From positions 1 through 5,319 of the forward strand of contig DUHK01000118.1 in the NCBI GenBank assembly GCA_013330915.1: 5,319 nucleotides of DNA, in the 5' to 3' direction. Shown in pieces: positions 1 through 5,319 of the stretch. Source of the stretch: Methanosphaera sp. (GTDB lineage: Archaea; Methanobacteriota; Methanobacteria; Methanobacteriales; Methanobacteriaceae). The position numbers and the translations under genes were made by a program. Under the pieces are notes generated by a model. The model saw nothing but the letters and a program-made list of their open reading frames with translations, did no database searches and had not been told where the DNA came from. How positions within the stretch are numbered: position 1 is the first letter of the stretch; the number at the start of each line of letters is the position of its first letter.

Positions 1-191
1 TTTTCAATCAAAAATTTCAATGTATCTGATAATACGTTATTATTTATGTCAGGGTTAATTTCTTTGAATTCATTAAATCGTTCATAACCATTGAACATAT
101 CCCATAGAATAATAACAGCCCATTTTCGGTTTATTATTTCTAAAGTTTCTTTAATGGGACATCTATTTTGTAACATTTCTTTAACATTCAT
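1..191 (-). CDS. HxlR-family winged-helix transcriptional regulator, N-terminal part (runs off the left edge)
   Basis: This is the first 63 codons of a gene whose 3' end lies left of the window. The translation begins MNVKEMLQNRCPIKETLEII and continues with RKW at residues 22-24, ILWDMFNGYERF at 28-39 and VLSDTLKFL at 53-61. This order (Cys-Pro near residue 11, then RKW, then an 'L.G..RF.E' stretch, then a 'VLS.TL..L' recognition helix) is the HxlR (MarR-like) DNA-binding domain. Members are usually 100-120 residues, so about half is visible. Family members act as dimers and often sense redox or electrophile stress through the N-terminal Cys (here C11); that role is inferred for this protein. 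The start at 191 is preferred because GTGAT lies three bases upstream, the same spacing as at the gene starting at 3876. The ATG at 187 is out of frame and closes after 15 codons. Confidence 0.85.
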   Translation of the reverse strand, partial: MNVKEMLQNRCPIKETLEIINRKWAVIILWDMFNGYERFNEFKEINPDINNNVLSDTLKFLIE

Positions 192-194
192 ATA

Positions 195-199
195 ATCAC
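195..199 (-). promoter_or_regulatory. Shine-Dalgarno site of the HxlR-type gene
   Basis: On the minus strand this reads GTGAT, complementary to the end of archaeal 16S rRNA. It sits three bases before the ATG at 191. It is short, but its spacing matches the stronger GGTGAT site of the gene starting at 3876. Confidence 0.5.
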
Positions 200-211
200 T
201 ATTCTATATCA

Positions 212-230
212 CTAAACTAATTCTGTTTAG
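212..230. promoter_or_regulatory. Inverted repeat, possible operator of the HxlR-type gene
   Basis: CTAAAC and GTTTAG form a perfect 6-bp inverted repeat separated by 7 bp. It lies 21 bp before the start codon of the HxlR-type gene. A TATA-like TTATAATA on the minus strand (264-257) would place transcription start near 233-237, so a regulator bound here would block the start of its own gene. HxlR-family dimers often autoregulate through dyads close to their promoters. In such AT-rich DNA a dyad of this size could also be chance. Confidence 0.35.
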
Positions 231-256
231 GGTGAATTTTACTGAAATTAATAAAA

Positions 257-264
257 TATTATAA
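257..264 (-). promoter_or_regulatory. Possible TATA box for the HxlR-type gene
   Basis: The minus strand reads TTATAATA, about 66 bp before the ATG at 191. With the usual archaeal spacing of about 25 bp, transcription would start near 235. The surrounding DNA is almost entirely A and T, so the exact box is uncertain. Confidence 0.35.
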
Positions 265-286
265 CATTTATGTTCATTTTTTTTAT

Positions 287-898
287 TCATTGTATGTCTT
301 TTATAATCTTTTTTAATTCTTCAACTGCTATTTTTTCTTTGTAGGGTGTTCCATCTGTTGTAATGTGGTCATCGTTTGAAACATAGTTTTTCGGATATTT
401 TTCTAGATTTTGTAGGAAGTTGTTTGTTCTTTCAAATATTCTAATTAGTTCATGCCTGTTGGTGGGATAAGCCATTTCCAGTCGTGGTATATTTTTCTTT
501 CTTAATTGGTATGCTAAAAATTTCGGAAAGTTACCTGCACCTATTCCTCCATACAGGAGTATGGTGCTGTTTAGTCTGTCATACATTTTTGTTCTTTCTT
601 TTGGTGCTCTGCCTAATATGATTGCAGCTTCTGCTTTCTGAATTATATGGTCAGCCAGTGTAAGTCTGCCCTTTATTCCGGAGGGTACTTCTGTTCCAAC
701 GTATTTGTTTCCTTTTTGTACTTTACTACCATTTAAATTGTAGAGCTCTGAGTCGTAGTCGATAACTTCTTCATCATAGGGATCTTTTTCTCTTGCCTTT
801 TCGGGAGACATGTTATACATTTGTAGTGGTGTGTGTCCGTTTTTGTAGATCAGGTTTGTTATTAGAACTCCACCTTCTGGTATTAATGCAATTTTCAT
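287..898 (-). CDS. DUF2112 / methanogenesis marker protein 5-like protein
   Basis: The protein has 203 residues when started at the ATG at 898. It appears soluble, with no signal peptide or membrane segment, and contains no cysteine. Landmarks are MKIALIPEGG at residues 1-10, GHTPL at 21-25, EVPSGIKGRL at 70-79, KAEAAIILGRAP at 88-99, GGIGAGNFPKFLAYQLRKKNIPRLEMAYPT at 117-146 (a glycine-rich turn, then a basic helix and strand) and a lysine-rich C-terminal tail. The EVPSG..GR, AEAAII..AP and IP.LE..YP pattern recalls the DUF2112 / methanogenesis marker 5 family. That family is found in methanogens and has no established biochemical role. The assignment rests on recalled motifs only. The protein is somewhat longer than I remember for the family, with an extra acidic stretch at about 38-52 and a tail of about 35 residues. 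An in-frame ATG at 913 would add MERIS, but AGGAT just upstream of 898 falls inside that extension and decides for 898. The gene is divergent from alaS. Confidence 0.65.
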   Translation of the reverse strand: MKIALIPEGGVLITNLIYKNGHTPLQMYNMSPEKAREKDPYDEEVIDYDSELYNLNGSKVQKGNKYVGTEVPSGIKGRLTLADHIIQKAEAAIILGRAPKERTKMYDRLNSTILLYGGIGAGNFPKFLAYQLRKKNIPRLEMAYPTNRHELIRIFERTNNFLQNLEKYPKNYVSNDDHITTDGTPYKEKIAVEELKKIIKDIQ

Positions 899-902
899 AG
901 AT

Positions 903-907
903 ATCCT
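903..907 (-). promoter_or_regulatory. Shine-Dalgarno site that fixes the start at 898
   Basis: The minus strand reads AAAGGATATCT directly before the ATG at 898, putting AGGAT four bases from the start codon. The alternative ATG at 913 has no such site within normal distance. Its nearest one, AAAGGT, is about 20 bases away. Confidence 0.6.
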
Positions 908-970
908 TTCCATTTTCGTGTATCTTTTTTTGTCTTATTACCTTTCTTACCCTTTTTTTCAGATTACTTT

Positions 971-979
971 TTTATACTA
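971..979. promoter_or_regulatory. TATA-like element in the divergent promoter region
   Basis: The plus strand reads TTTATACTA, which on the minus strand is TAGTATAAA followed by more As and preceded by AAAA, a fair TFB-recognition element. For the minus-strand gene it would give a start near 945 and a purine-rich leader of about 47 bases. It could also serve alaS, with a start near 1003. TTATAATATAT at 997-1007 is a second candidate for alaS. Nothing in the sequence alone decides between them. Confidence 0.4.
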
Positions 980-1061
980 TTTTAAACATAAATCTTATTA
1001 TAATATATTATTATTTAAATAATTTAATTATTAAATATTTTAATTTATCAAAGATTTTATC

Positions 1062-1067
1062 AAGTGA
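1062..1067 (+). promoter_or_regulatory. Weak Shine-Dalgarno site of alaS
   Basis: AAGTGA ends seven bases before the ATG at 1075 and matches the GGTGA core with one change. It is the only such site in an otherwise A/T-only leader, and it supports the start at 1075. Confidence 0.45.
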
Positions 1068-1074
1068 ATTTTTT

Positions 1075-3783
1075 ATGACTTTTGAATTAGAAGATTTAGG
1101 ATTTAAAAAACAGGTTTGTAGTAAATGTGGACAAACTTTCTGGTCAATTAAAGAAAGATCAACATGTGGTGATGCTCCATGTGATGAATATGAATTCATA
1201 GGTAATCCTGTTACTAACAAACAATTTGATTTGATGGGTATTCAAAAACAGTTCAGGGAATTTTTCAAAAATAACAATCATACACCTATAGACAGATACC
1301 CAGTATTGGCAAAAAGATGGAGAAATGATGTATTCTTGGTTGGAGCATCAATATATGACTTCCAACCATGGGTAACCAGTGGAATGGTAAGACCTCCAGC
1401 AAATCCTCTTACAATAGCACAACCATCAATAAGATTAAATGATGTTGATAATGTTGGAAGATCAGGTAGACACATGACCTGTTTTACAATGGGTGCACAC
1501 CATGCATTCAACACGGATGAAAACCCAATATACTGGAAAGACCAAACACTAAGATATTGTTTTGAATTCCTTGTAAGCATAGGAATCAATCCTGAAGAAA
1601 TATCTTATATTGAATCATGGTGGAAAGGTGGAGGAAACGAAGGACCTTCCTATGAAATATGTGCACATGGTGTGGAATTAGCTACACTTGTGTTCATTCA
1701 GTATGCAACCACAAAAGAAGGACTAAAAGAAATTCCATTAAGAATTGTGGATACAGGTTATGGACTTGAACGTATTGCATGGGTAAGTCAGGGAACACCA
1801 ACTGCATACGATGCAACATTCGGTCCTGTAATAGACAAGTTAACAGACCTCAGTGGTGTGGAACTAAATACTGAAATACTATCAGAAAATGCAAAAATTG
1901 CAGGAATGATGGATTTAGAAGACATATCTGACTTAAAACTTTTACGTAAAAAAGTTGCAGATAAATTATCACTGGATCCGGAAGTACTTAAAAAAGAAAC
2001 GGCTCCAATGGAAGCAATATACATAGTCGCAGATCATACACGATGTTTAAGTTTCATGCTGGCAGACGGAATCATACCATCCAATGTAAAGGAAGGATAT
2101 CTTGCAAGACTGGTACTTAGAAGAACAGTCAAATACATGAATGAACTAGGACTTAAAGAATCATTATCAGACATAATGAAAATACAGCTGGATTTCCTCA
2201 GTCAAACATATCCTGAAATTAAAGACAACGCAGCACATATATTAAACATCACAGACCTTGAAGAGGAAAGATACCACACAACATTAACCAAAGGAAAAAA
2301 CCTTGTAAAACGTTCAATAGACAAGCTGAAAAAGGACAACATAACATCATTCCCAACAGACATGCTAATAAATTTCTATGACTCAAATGGTATTCCTCCT
2401 GAAACAGTAGAAAGCATATGTAATGATTATGATTTTGATGCAAACATTCCTGATAATTTCTACACACAAATAGCAGCAGCACATGAAGAAGAAGATGAAG
2501 AAGAAGTTGAACCACTGGAACTGGATTATCCACAAACATACCTTGCATTCTATGATGATTTAACACAAAGAGACTTCAAAGCAAAAGTGCTTGGGGTGGA
2601 GGATTCAAACAAAATAATCCTAGACCAAACCATTTACTATCCTGAAGGTGGAGGTCAGCCATCAGATGAAGGAACAATAACCAGGGCCGATGGAAGAGTT
2701 ATTAACATAACCTATGCCGAAAAAGTTGATGGAGTAGTGTTACACCATGTTGCCAAGGAAGATGTGGACAAACTCGATGCTATTGAAGGTGAAGAAATAA
2801 CAGGTGCTATAGATGCATTAAGAAGAGACTTGTTAACCAGCAATCACTCTGCAACTCACTTAATTATTGCATCTGCCAGAAAAGTGCTTGGAAAACATAT
2901 CTGGCAAGCTGGTTCACAAAATGGTATAGAAAAAACAAGAATAGACCTTTCCCATTACAAACGTATAACAGTAGATGACCTAAAAGAAATAGAAAAACTG
3001 GCAAACGAATACGTAAAACAAAATTTACCTGTGAACATTCAATGGTATGACAGAACAGATGCAGAGGTAAAATACGGTTTCAAATTATACCAGGGTGGTA
3101 TAGTACCTGGTAAAGACATAAGGGTCGTTGAAATACCTGGCGTTGATGTGGAAGCTTGTGCAGGTACACACGTCCAAACAACCGGTGATGTTGGAATCAT
3201 CAAAGTACTAAGAACAGAAAGAGTGCAGGATGGAGTTGAACGTATAGAATTCGCAGTTGCCGATTCTGCAATTAACAAAATCCAGGAAATTGATGATATC
3301 CTACGGGAAAGTAGTGAAGTATTTGGTGTTGATGCCGAACAACTACCAAAAACATGTAACAGGTTCTTTAATGAATGGAAAGAACAGCAAAAAACAATCA
3401 AAGCCCTTGAAAAACAGTTGGCAGAAGCAAAAATATCCTCATTACAGGATAACGTTGAAGAAGTAAATTCATACAAACTGCTCACACAGATTATAGATGC
3501 CGATGCAGGACAACTAAGAGAAATAGCAACAAACCTTGTTGAAAAAGACAAAGTTGCCGATATGGCAGTTGTAATAAACAATCAAGGTAACATAGTGGCA
3601 TCAGCAAACCAATCCATTGTGGATAATGGTCTTAAAATGGGTGACGCTATTAAAACAATTGGAGAATATCTTGGTGGAAGGGGAGGAGGAAAACCAAACC
3701 TTGCACAAGGAGCAGGAATGACACAACTTGATAAAAAAGAAGAAGCTTTCCAGGCAATTAAAGACATAATAAATGGTTGGTAA
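1075..3783 (+). CDS. alaS: Alanyl-tRNA synthetase, archaeal type
   Basis: This enzyme attaches alanine to tRNA-Ala in the cytoplasm and hydrolyses mischarged Ser- or Gly-tRNA-Ala. At 902 residues it is full length for the archaeal form. The N-terminal archaeal extension carries four cysteines (C15, C18, C31, C36), likely a zinc site. The class II catalytic core follows, with motif 2 in about 116-144 (QPSIRLNDVDNVG, then GRHMTCFTMGAHHAF) and motif 3 at 225-236 (VDTGYGLERIAW). The tRNA-recognition region spans roughly 260-465. A short acidic linker (470-478, mostly Glu and Asp) leads into the second half. The editing domain shows YPEGGGQPSD at 522-531 and its metal-binding set H591, H595 (HSATH), C695 and H699 (CAGTH). 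A coiled-coil at about 760-790 precedes the C-Ala domain, which has GGRGGGKPNLAQGAG at 867-881. No key residue is missing. The gene stands alone, divergent from the marker-5-like gene and followed by a terminator-like region. Confidence 0.98.
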   Translation: MTFELEDLGFKKQVCSKCGQTFWSIKERSTCGDAPCDEYEFIGNPVTNKQFDLMGIQKQFREFFKNNNHTPIDRYPVLAKRWRNDVFLVGASIYDFQPWVTSGMVRPPANPLTIAQPSIRLNDVDNVGRSGRHMTCFTMGAHHAFNTDENPIYWKDQTLRYCFEFLVSIGINPEEISYIESWWKGGGNEGPSYEICAHGVELATLVFIQYATTKEGLKEIPLRIVDTGYGLERIAWVSQGTPTAYDATFGPVIDKLTDLSGVELNTEILSENAKIAGMMDLEDISDLKLLRKKVADKLSLDPEVLKKETAPMEAIYIVADHTRCLSFMLADGIIPSNVKEGYLARLVLRRTVKYMNELGLKESLSDIMKIQLDFLSQTYPEIKDNAAHILNITDLEEERYHTTLTKGKNLVKRSIDKLKKDNITSFPTDMLINFYDSNGIPPETVESICNDYDFDANIPDNFYTQIAAAHEEEDEEEVEPLELDYPQTYLAFYDDLTQRDFKAKVLGVEDSNKIILDQTIYYPEGGGQPSDEGTITRADGRVINITYAEKVDGVVLHHVAKEDVDKLDAIEGEEITGAIDALRRDLLTSNHSATHLIIASARKVLGKHIWQAGSQNGIEKTRIDLSHYKRITVDDLKEIEKLANEYVKQNLPVNIQWYDRTDAEVKYGFKLYQGGIVPGKDIRVVEIPGVDVEACAGTHVQTTGDVGIIKVLRTERVQDGVERIEFAVADSAINKIQEIDDILRESSEVFGVDAEQLPKTCNRFFNEWKEQQKTIKALEKQLAEAKISSLQDNVEEVNSYKLLTQIIDADAGQLREIATNLVEKDKVADMAVVINNQGNIVASANQSIVDNGLKMGDAIKTIGEYLGGRGGGKPNLAQGAGMTQLDKKEEAFQAIKDIINGW

Positions 3784-3784
3784 A

Positions 3785-3822
3785 TTGATTTTCTAATCAA
3801 CAGCCCCATTTATATTTTTTTT
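3785..3822 (+). terminator. Likely alaS terminator: small hairpin and T8 tract
   Basis: Just after the alaS stop codon, TTGATT and AATCAA form a 6-bp stem around a 4-base loop (3785-3800). Fourteen bases later comes a run of eight Ts at 3815-3822. Archaeal termination relies mainly on T-rich tracts, so the T run is the stronger evidence. A second T8 tract at 3848-3855 could act as a backup. Confidence 0.5.
3809..3816 (+). promoter_or_regulatory. TATA box of the zinc-ribbon membrane protein gene
   Basis: TTTATATT is close to the archaeal consensus TTTATATA. Usual spacing puts transcription start near 3836-3840, leaving a leader of about 36-40 bases before the TTG at 3876. The box overlaps the T tract proposed to end alaS transcription, so terminator and promoter appear merged in this 92-bp gap. 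Confidence 0.55.
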
Positions 3823-3847
3823 AAACAAAGGGTATTACTAATACGTC

Positions 3848-3855
3848 TTTTTTTT
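3848..3855 (+). terminator. Second T8 tract, in the leader of the downstream gene
   Basis: Eight consecutive Ts lie about 10 bases after the predicted start of the downstream transcript and 65 bases after the alaS stop. It could stop remaining alaS read-through. Its position in the early leader means it might also cause slippage or early release on the downstream transcript. Confidence 0.35.
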
Positions 3856-3864
3856 AATAACAAA

Positions 3865-3872
3865 GGGGTGAT
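3865..3872 (+). promoter_or_regulatory. Strong Shine-Dalgarno site deciding a TTG start
   Basis: GGGGTGAT carries six perfect bases of the AGGAGGTGATC complement to 16S rRNA and is followed by three bases and the TTG at 3876. It is the best ribosome-binding site in the window and makes the non-ATG start convincing. Confidence 0.75.
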
Positions 3873-3875
3873 AAC

Positions 3876-4604
3876 TTGAAATGTAATAATTGTGGCAGTT
3901 ACAACGAAGATGAAAACAGTTATTGTATTGAATGTGGCCACGATTTAAAAAACCAGTCAAATAACGCAGAAAAGGATATCGGCACCAATAAAAAAACAAG
4001 GGATATCAACCCAGGTAAAAGTGCAAATTATATGCTGATATTAACTGCAGTAATACTTTTATTGTTCTTCGGACGAATCTTAACTAGTGGTATTGATCTT
4101 GGGGAACTTTATTCAGAAATAAACGTTGCAATGATATCGTTAATGGTTTTGTTTTTTTCATTGTTTGCATGCTTTTTAGTTTATGCATTTGGTATTAAAA
4201 TGAGATTGGATACATTTGAAAACACTCCCAAGTATCCTATGAATGATTTTTATCTGAAAGTTTCCAGAATATACAATATGGGTATGTCCCGGAATATTCC
4301 AAAAGAAGTGGGATTTTTTGAAGTAGCCTCATTAACGTTAATTAACATGTTTCCCGTGATGTTATTGTCCACATTTGCAACATGGAACAGTGTATGGGGA
4401 TACCCGTATAAATTCATCGTCGAATTAATCTTTGCATTAATTTCCATAATTATCTTTGTTTCATTTCTTATATTTCCGGATAAAGTTAATAAATACTTCA
4501 AGGATGATATTCGAAGTGAAAAAGGATTTAAAAATTACTTCATCTTATCAAAAATTCCTCTTGTCCTTCTGATAATCGGAACTTACATTCACGTATTTGT
4601 TTAA
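3876..4604 (+). CDS. Zinc-ribbon protein with five predicted membrane segments, function unknown
   Basis: I do not recognise a named family for the whole 242-residue protein. It opens with a zinc ribbon of the type common in archaeal membrane proteins: CNNCG (C3, C6) and CIECG (C17, C20). A polar, Lys/Asn-rich linker follows (about 24-50). Five hydrophobic segments lie at about 52-70, 83-105, 148-170, 180-201 and 220-242. The loop between segments 2 and 3 (106-147) is polar and basic. A cytoplasmic ribbon attached to an integral membrane domain is the natural reading; the topology is inferred. The TTG start is chosen because of the strong Shine-Dalgarno site and because the next in-frame Met (residue 53) would remove the ribbon. 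The nearby ATG at 3881 is out of frame and followed directly by a stop. The gene has its own promoter and converges on the helicase gene with 25 bp between the stop codons, so the context gives no functional clue. Confidence 0.88.
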   Translation: MKCNNCGSYNEDENSYCIECGHDLKNQSNNAEKDIGTNKKTRDINPGKSANYMLILTAVILLLFFGRILTSGIDLGELYSEINVAMISLMVLFFSLFACFLVYAFGIKMRLDTFENTPKYPMNDFYLKVSRIYNMGMSRNIPKEVGFFEVASLTLINMFPVMLLSTFATWNSVWGYPYKFIVELIFALISIIIFVSFLIFPDKVNKYFKDDIRSEKGFKNYFILSKIPLVLLIIGTYIHVFV

Positions 4605-4622
4605 CCTTCTTTTCCTTTTTTT
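4605..4622 (+). terminator. Pyrimidine/T-rich terminator tract
   Basis: Immediately after the TAA, the plus strand is all C and T, including runs of four and seven Ts. This fits archaeal T-tract termination of the plus-strand gene. Read in the other direction it is A-rich, so it would not terminate the convergent helicase transcript. Confidence 0.5.
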
Positions 4623-4629
4623 CTAAGAT

Positions 4630-5319
4630 CTACTGGTACATTGCATTTTTAATTAATTTTTTGTATGTTGGATTATAGCTTAACGTTTTCTGATTACCAA
4701 CTATTATCAACTTTCGTTTAGCACGGGTAATTGCAACATTCAGCCGTCTTAAATCAGTTAAAAATCCTAATTCTCCATTTTCATTACTTCGTACAGTTGA
4801 AATTATAATAATTTCCTTTTCCCGACCCTGGAATCCATCCACACTTTTTACTTCAACATCAGTTTTTTCGGAGATTAATTTTACCTGGTCTGCATATGGG
4901 CTTATGATACCTATTTGTTCAACTTTAACTCCCCTGTTTAGATATTGATTTGCTAGTTCAAGACAGATTTTTGCTTCAACCTTATTTATGAAGGACTTAG
5001 AATCGTTAATGTGTTCCTCATGGTTATTTTCCATGTATGATGTATCAATGAAATCAAGTATCTTTTCATCTTCATCGCTTATGATGTCATTTAAAGTAAT
5101 GTCACTAACATTTTCATCGGTCTGTAATAGATTTTCATAGAACTCCGAATTTGGAAAGTTCATTAATTTTTCATTCATACGGTATTGAACATTAAGTAAC
5201 TGGGATTTATGAGGGTATTTTTCAATCAATGATTCAAATAATGTTTCTTCAAGAGCATATGCCTTATCGCTTATGATTGTGGGTGGAAGTTGCTTATGGT
5301 CACCGGCGAGAATAAATCT
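4630..5319 (-). CDS. Superfamily 1 helicase, UPF1/IGHMBP2-like, C-terminal part (5' end beyond the right edge)
   Basis: The visible 229 codons are the C-terminal half of an ATP-dependent nucleic-acid helicase. The frame is open to the window edge. It begins with RFILAGDHKQLPP, which is helicase motif III, so the true start and the Walker A and B motifs lie to the right. Counting from the first visible codon, motif III is at 6-13 (GDHKQLPP), motif IV around 45-50 (QYRMNE), a 'GIISPYADQ' strand near 137-145, motif V at about 160-176 (VDGFQGREKEIIIISTV) and motif VI at 191-201 (RRLNVAITRAK). This motif set and spacing match the SF1B UPF1/IGHMBP2 (SMUBP-2) group, whose archaeal members are often about 650 residues and whose substrate (DNA or RNA) is usually unproven. 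The protein ends soon after motif VI, without an added C-terminal domain. A TTG at 5229 is only an internal Leu codon, because conserved motif III lies in frame before it. Confidence 0.93.
   Translation of the reverse strand, partial: RFILAGDHKQLPPTIISDKAYALEETLFESLIEKYPHKSQLLNVQYRMNEKLMNFPNSEFYENLLQTDENVSDITLNDIISDEDEKILDFIDTSYMENNHEEHINDSKSFINKVEAKICLELANQYLNRGVKVEQIGIISPYADQVKLISEKTDVEVKSVDGFQGREKEIIIISTVRSNENGELGFLTDLRRLNVAITRAKRKLIIVGNQKTLSYNPTYKKLIKNAMYQ

Noticed and set aside
185..187. Alternative ATG for the left-edge gene
   Set aside because: It is out of frame with the HxlR-like translation and stops after 15 codons.
1011..3581. Several minus-strand open frames of 69-180 codons opposite alaS, and a 69-codon plus-strand frame at 3257-3466
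   Set aside because: They lie wholly or almost wholly inside alaS, which has an unbroken, motif-complete protein. Their translations are low in recognisable motifs and look like frame shadows.
3582..3809. Minus-strand 75-codon open frame covering the 3' end of alaS
   Set aside because: It is antisense to the conserved C-Ala coding sequence, has no ribosome-binding site worth noting, and its start falls in the terminator/promoter spacer.
3881..3886. ATG near the strong ribosome-binding site before the membrane protein
   Set aside because: It is followed immediately by TAA. The in-frame start is the TTG at 3876.
4250..4501. Minus-strand 83-codon open frame inside the membrane protein gene
   Set aside because: It is antisense to the hydrophobic segments of a gene with a strong start signal, and it shows no domain pattern.
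5227..5229. TTG as the start of a 199-residue protein
   Set aside because: The same frame continues upstream to the window edge and encodes helicase motif III (GDHKQLPP), so this TTG is an internal Leu codon.
1..5319. A mobile element, CRISPR array, defence system, tRNA or other structured RNA gene
   Set aside because: I saw no spaced direct repeats, no terminal inverted repeats, no transposase or integrase motifs and no cloverleaf-like or GC-rich segments. The genes look like ordinary chromosomal ones.

Overview
The window is strongly AT-rich and archaeal in character. The central gene is an archaeal-type alanyl-tRNA synthetase, recognised by its N-terminal Cys-rich extension and overall length. 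The promoters look like TATA boxes, and the Shine-Dalgarno sites are GGTGAT-like. A neighbouring protein resembles a methanogen marker family (DUF2112 / methanogenesis marker 5). Together with the low GC, this points to a Methanobacteriales methanogen such as Methanosphaera or Methanobrevibacter. The genus is inferred; no rRNA or other species marker is present.

Layout. Positions 191 to 1 (minus strand) hold the first 63 codons of an HxlR-type winged-helix regulator that runs off the left edge. A 95-bp gap follows, with a possible TATA box and a small dyad. Positions 898 to 287 (minus) hold the methanogenesis-marker-5-like protein. A very AT-rich divergent promoter region (about 899-1074) separates it from alaS (1075-3783, plus), which is full length with aminoacylation, editing and C-terminal domains intact. 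A 92-bp spacer after alaS carries a hairpin, two T8 tracts and the promoter of the next gene. That gene (3876-4604, plus) starts with TTG and encodes a zinc-ribbon protein with five predicted membrane segments and no known function. It converges on the 3' part of a superfamily 1 (UPF1/IGHMBP2-like) helicase gene (minus, from beyond position 5319 down to 4630), whose N-terminal half lies outside the window.

The genes do not form an evident pathway or operon. They look like ordinary, individually transcribed archaeal chromosomal genes: translation, a conserved methanogen protein, a regulator, a membrane protein and nucleic-acid metabolism. I found no mobile element, CRISPR array, tRNA or rRNA, and nothing amounting to a new multi-gene system. 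The less-described items are the zinc-ribbon membrane protein, the Cys-free marker-5-like protein and the possible HxlR operator.
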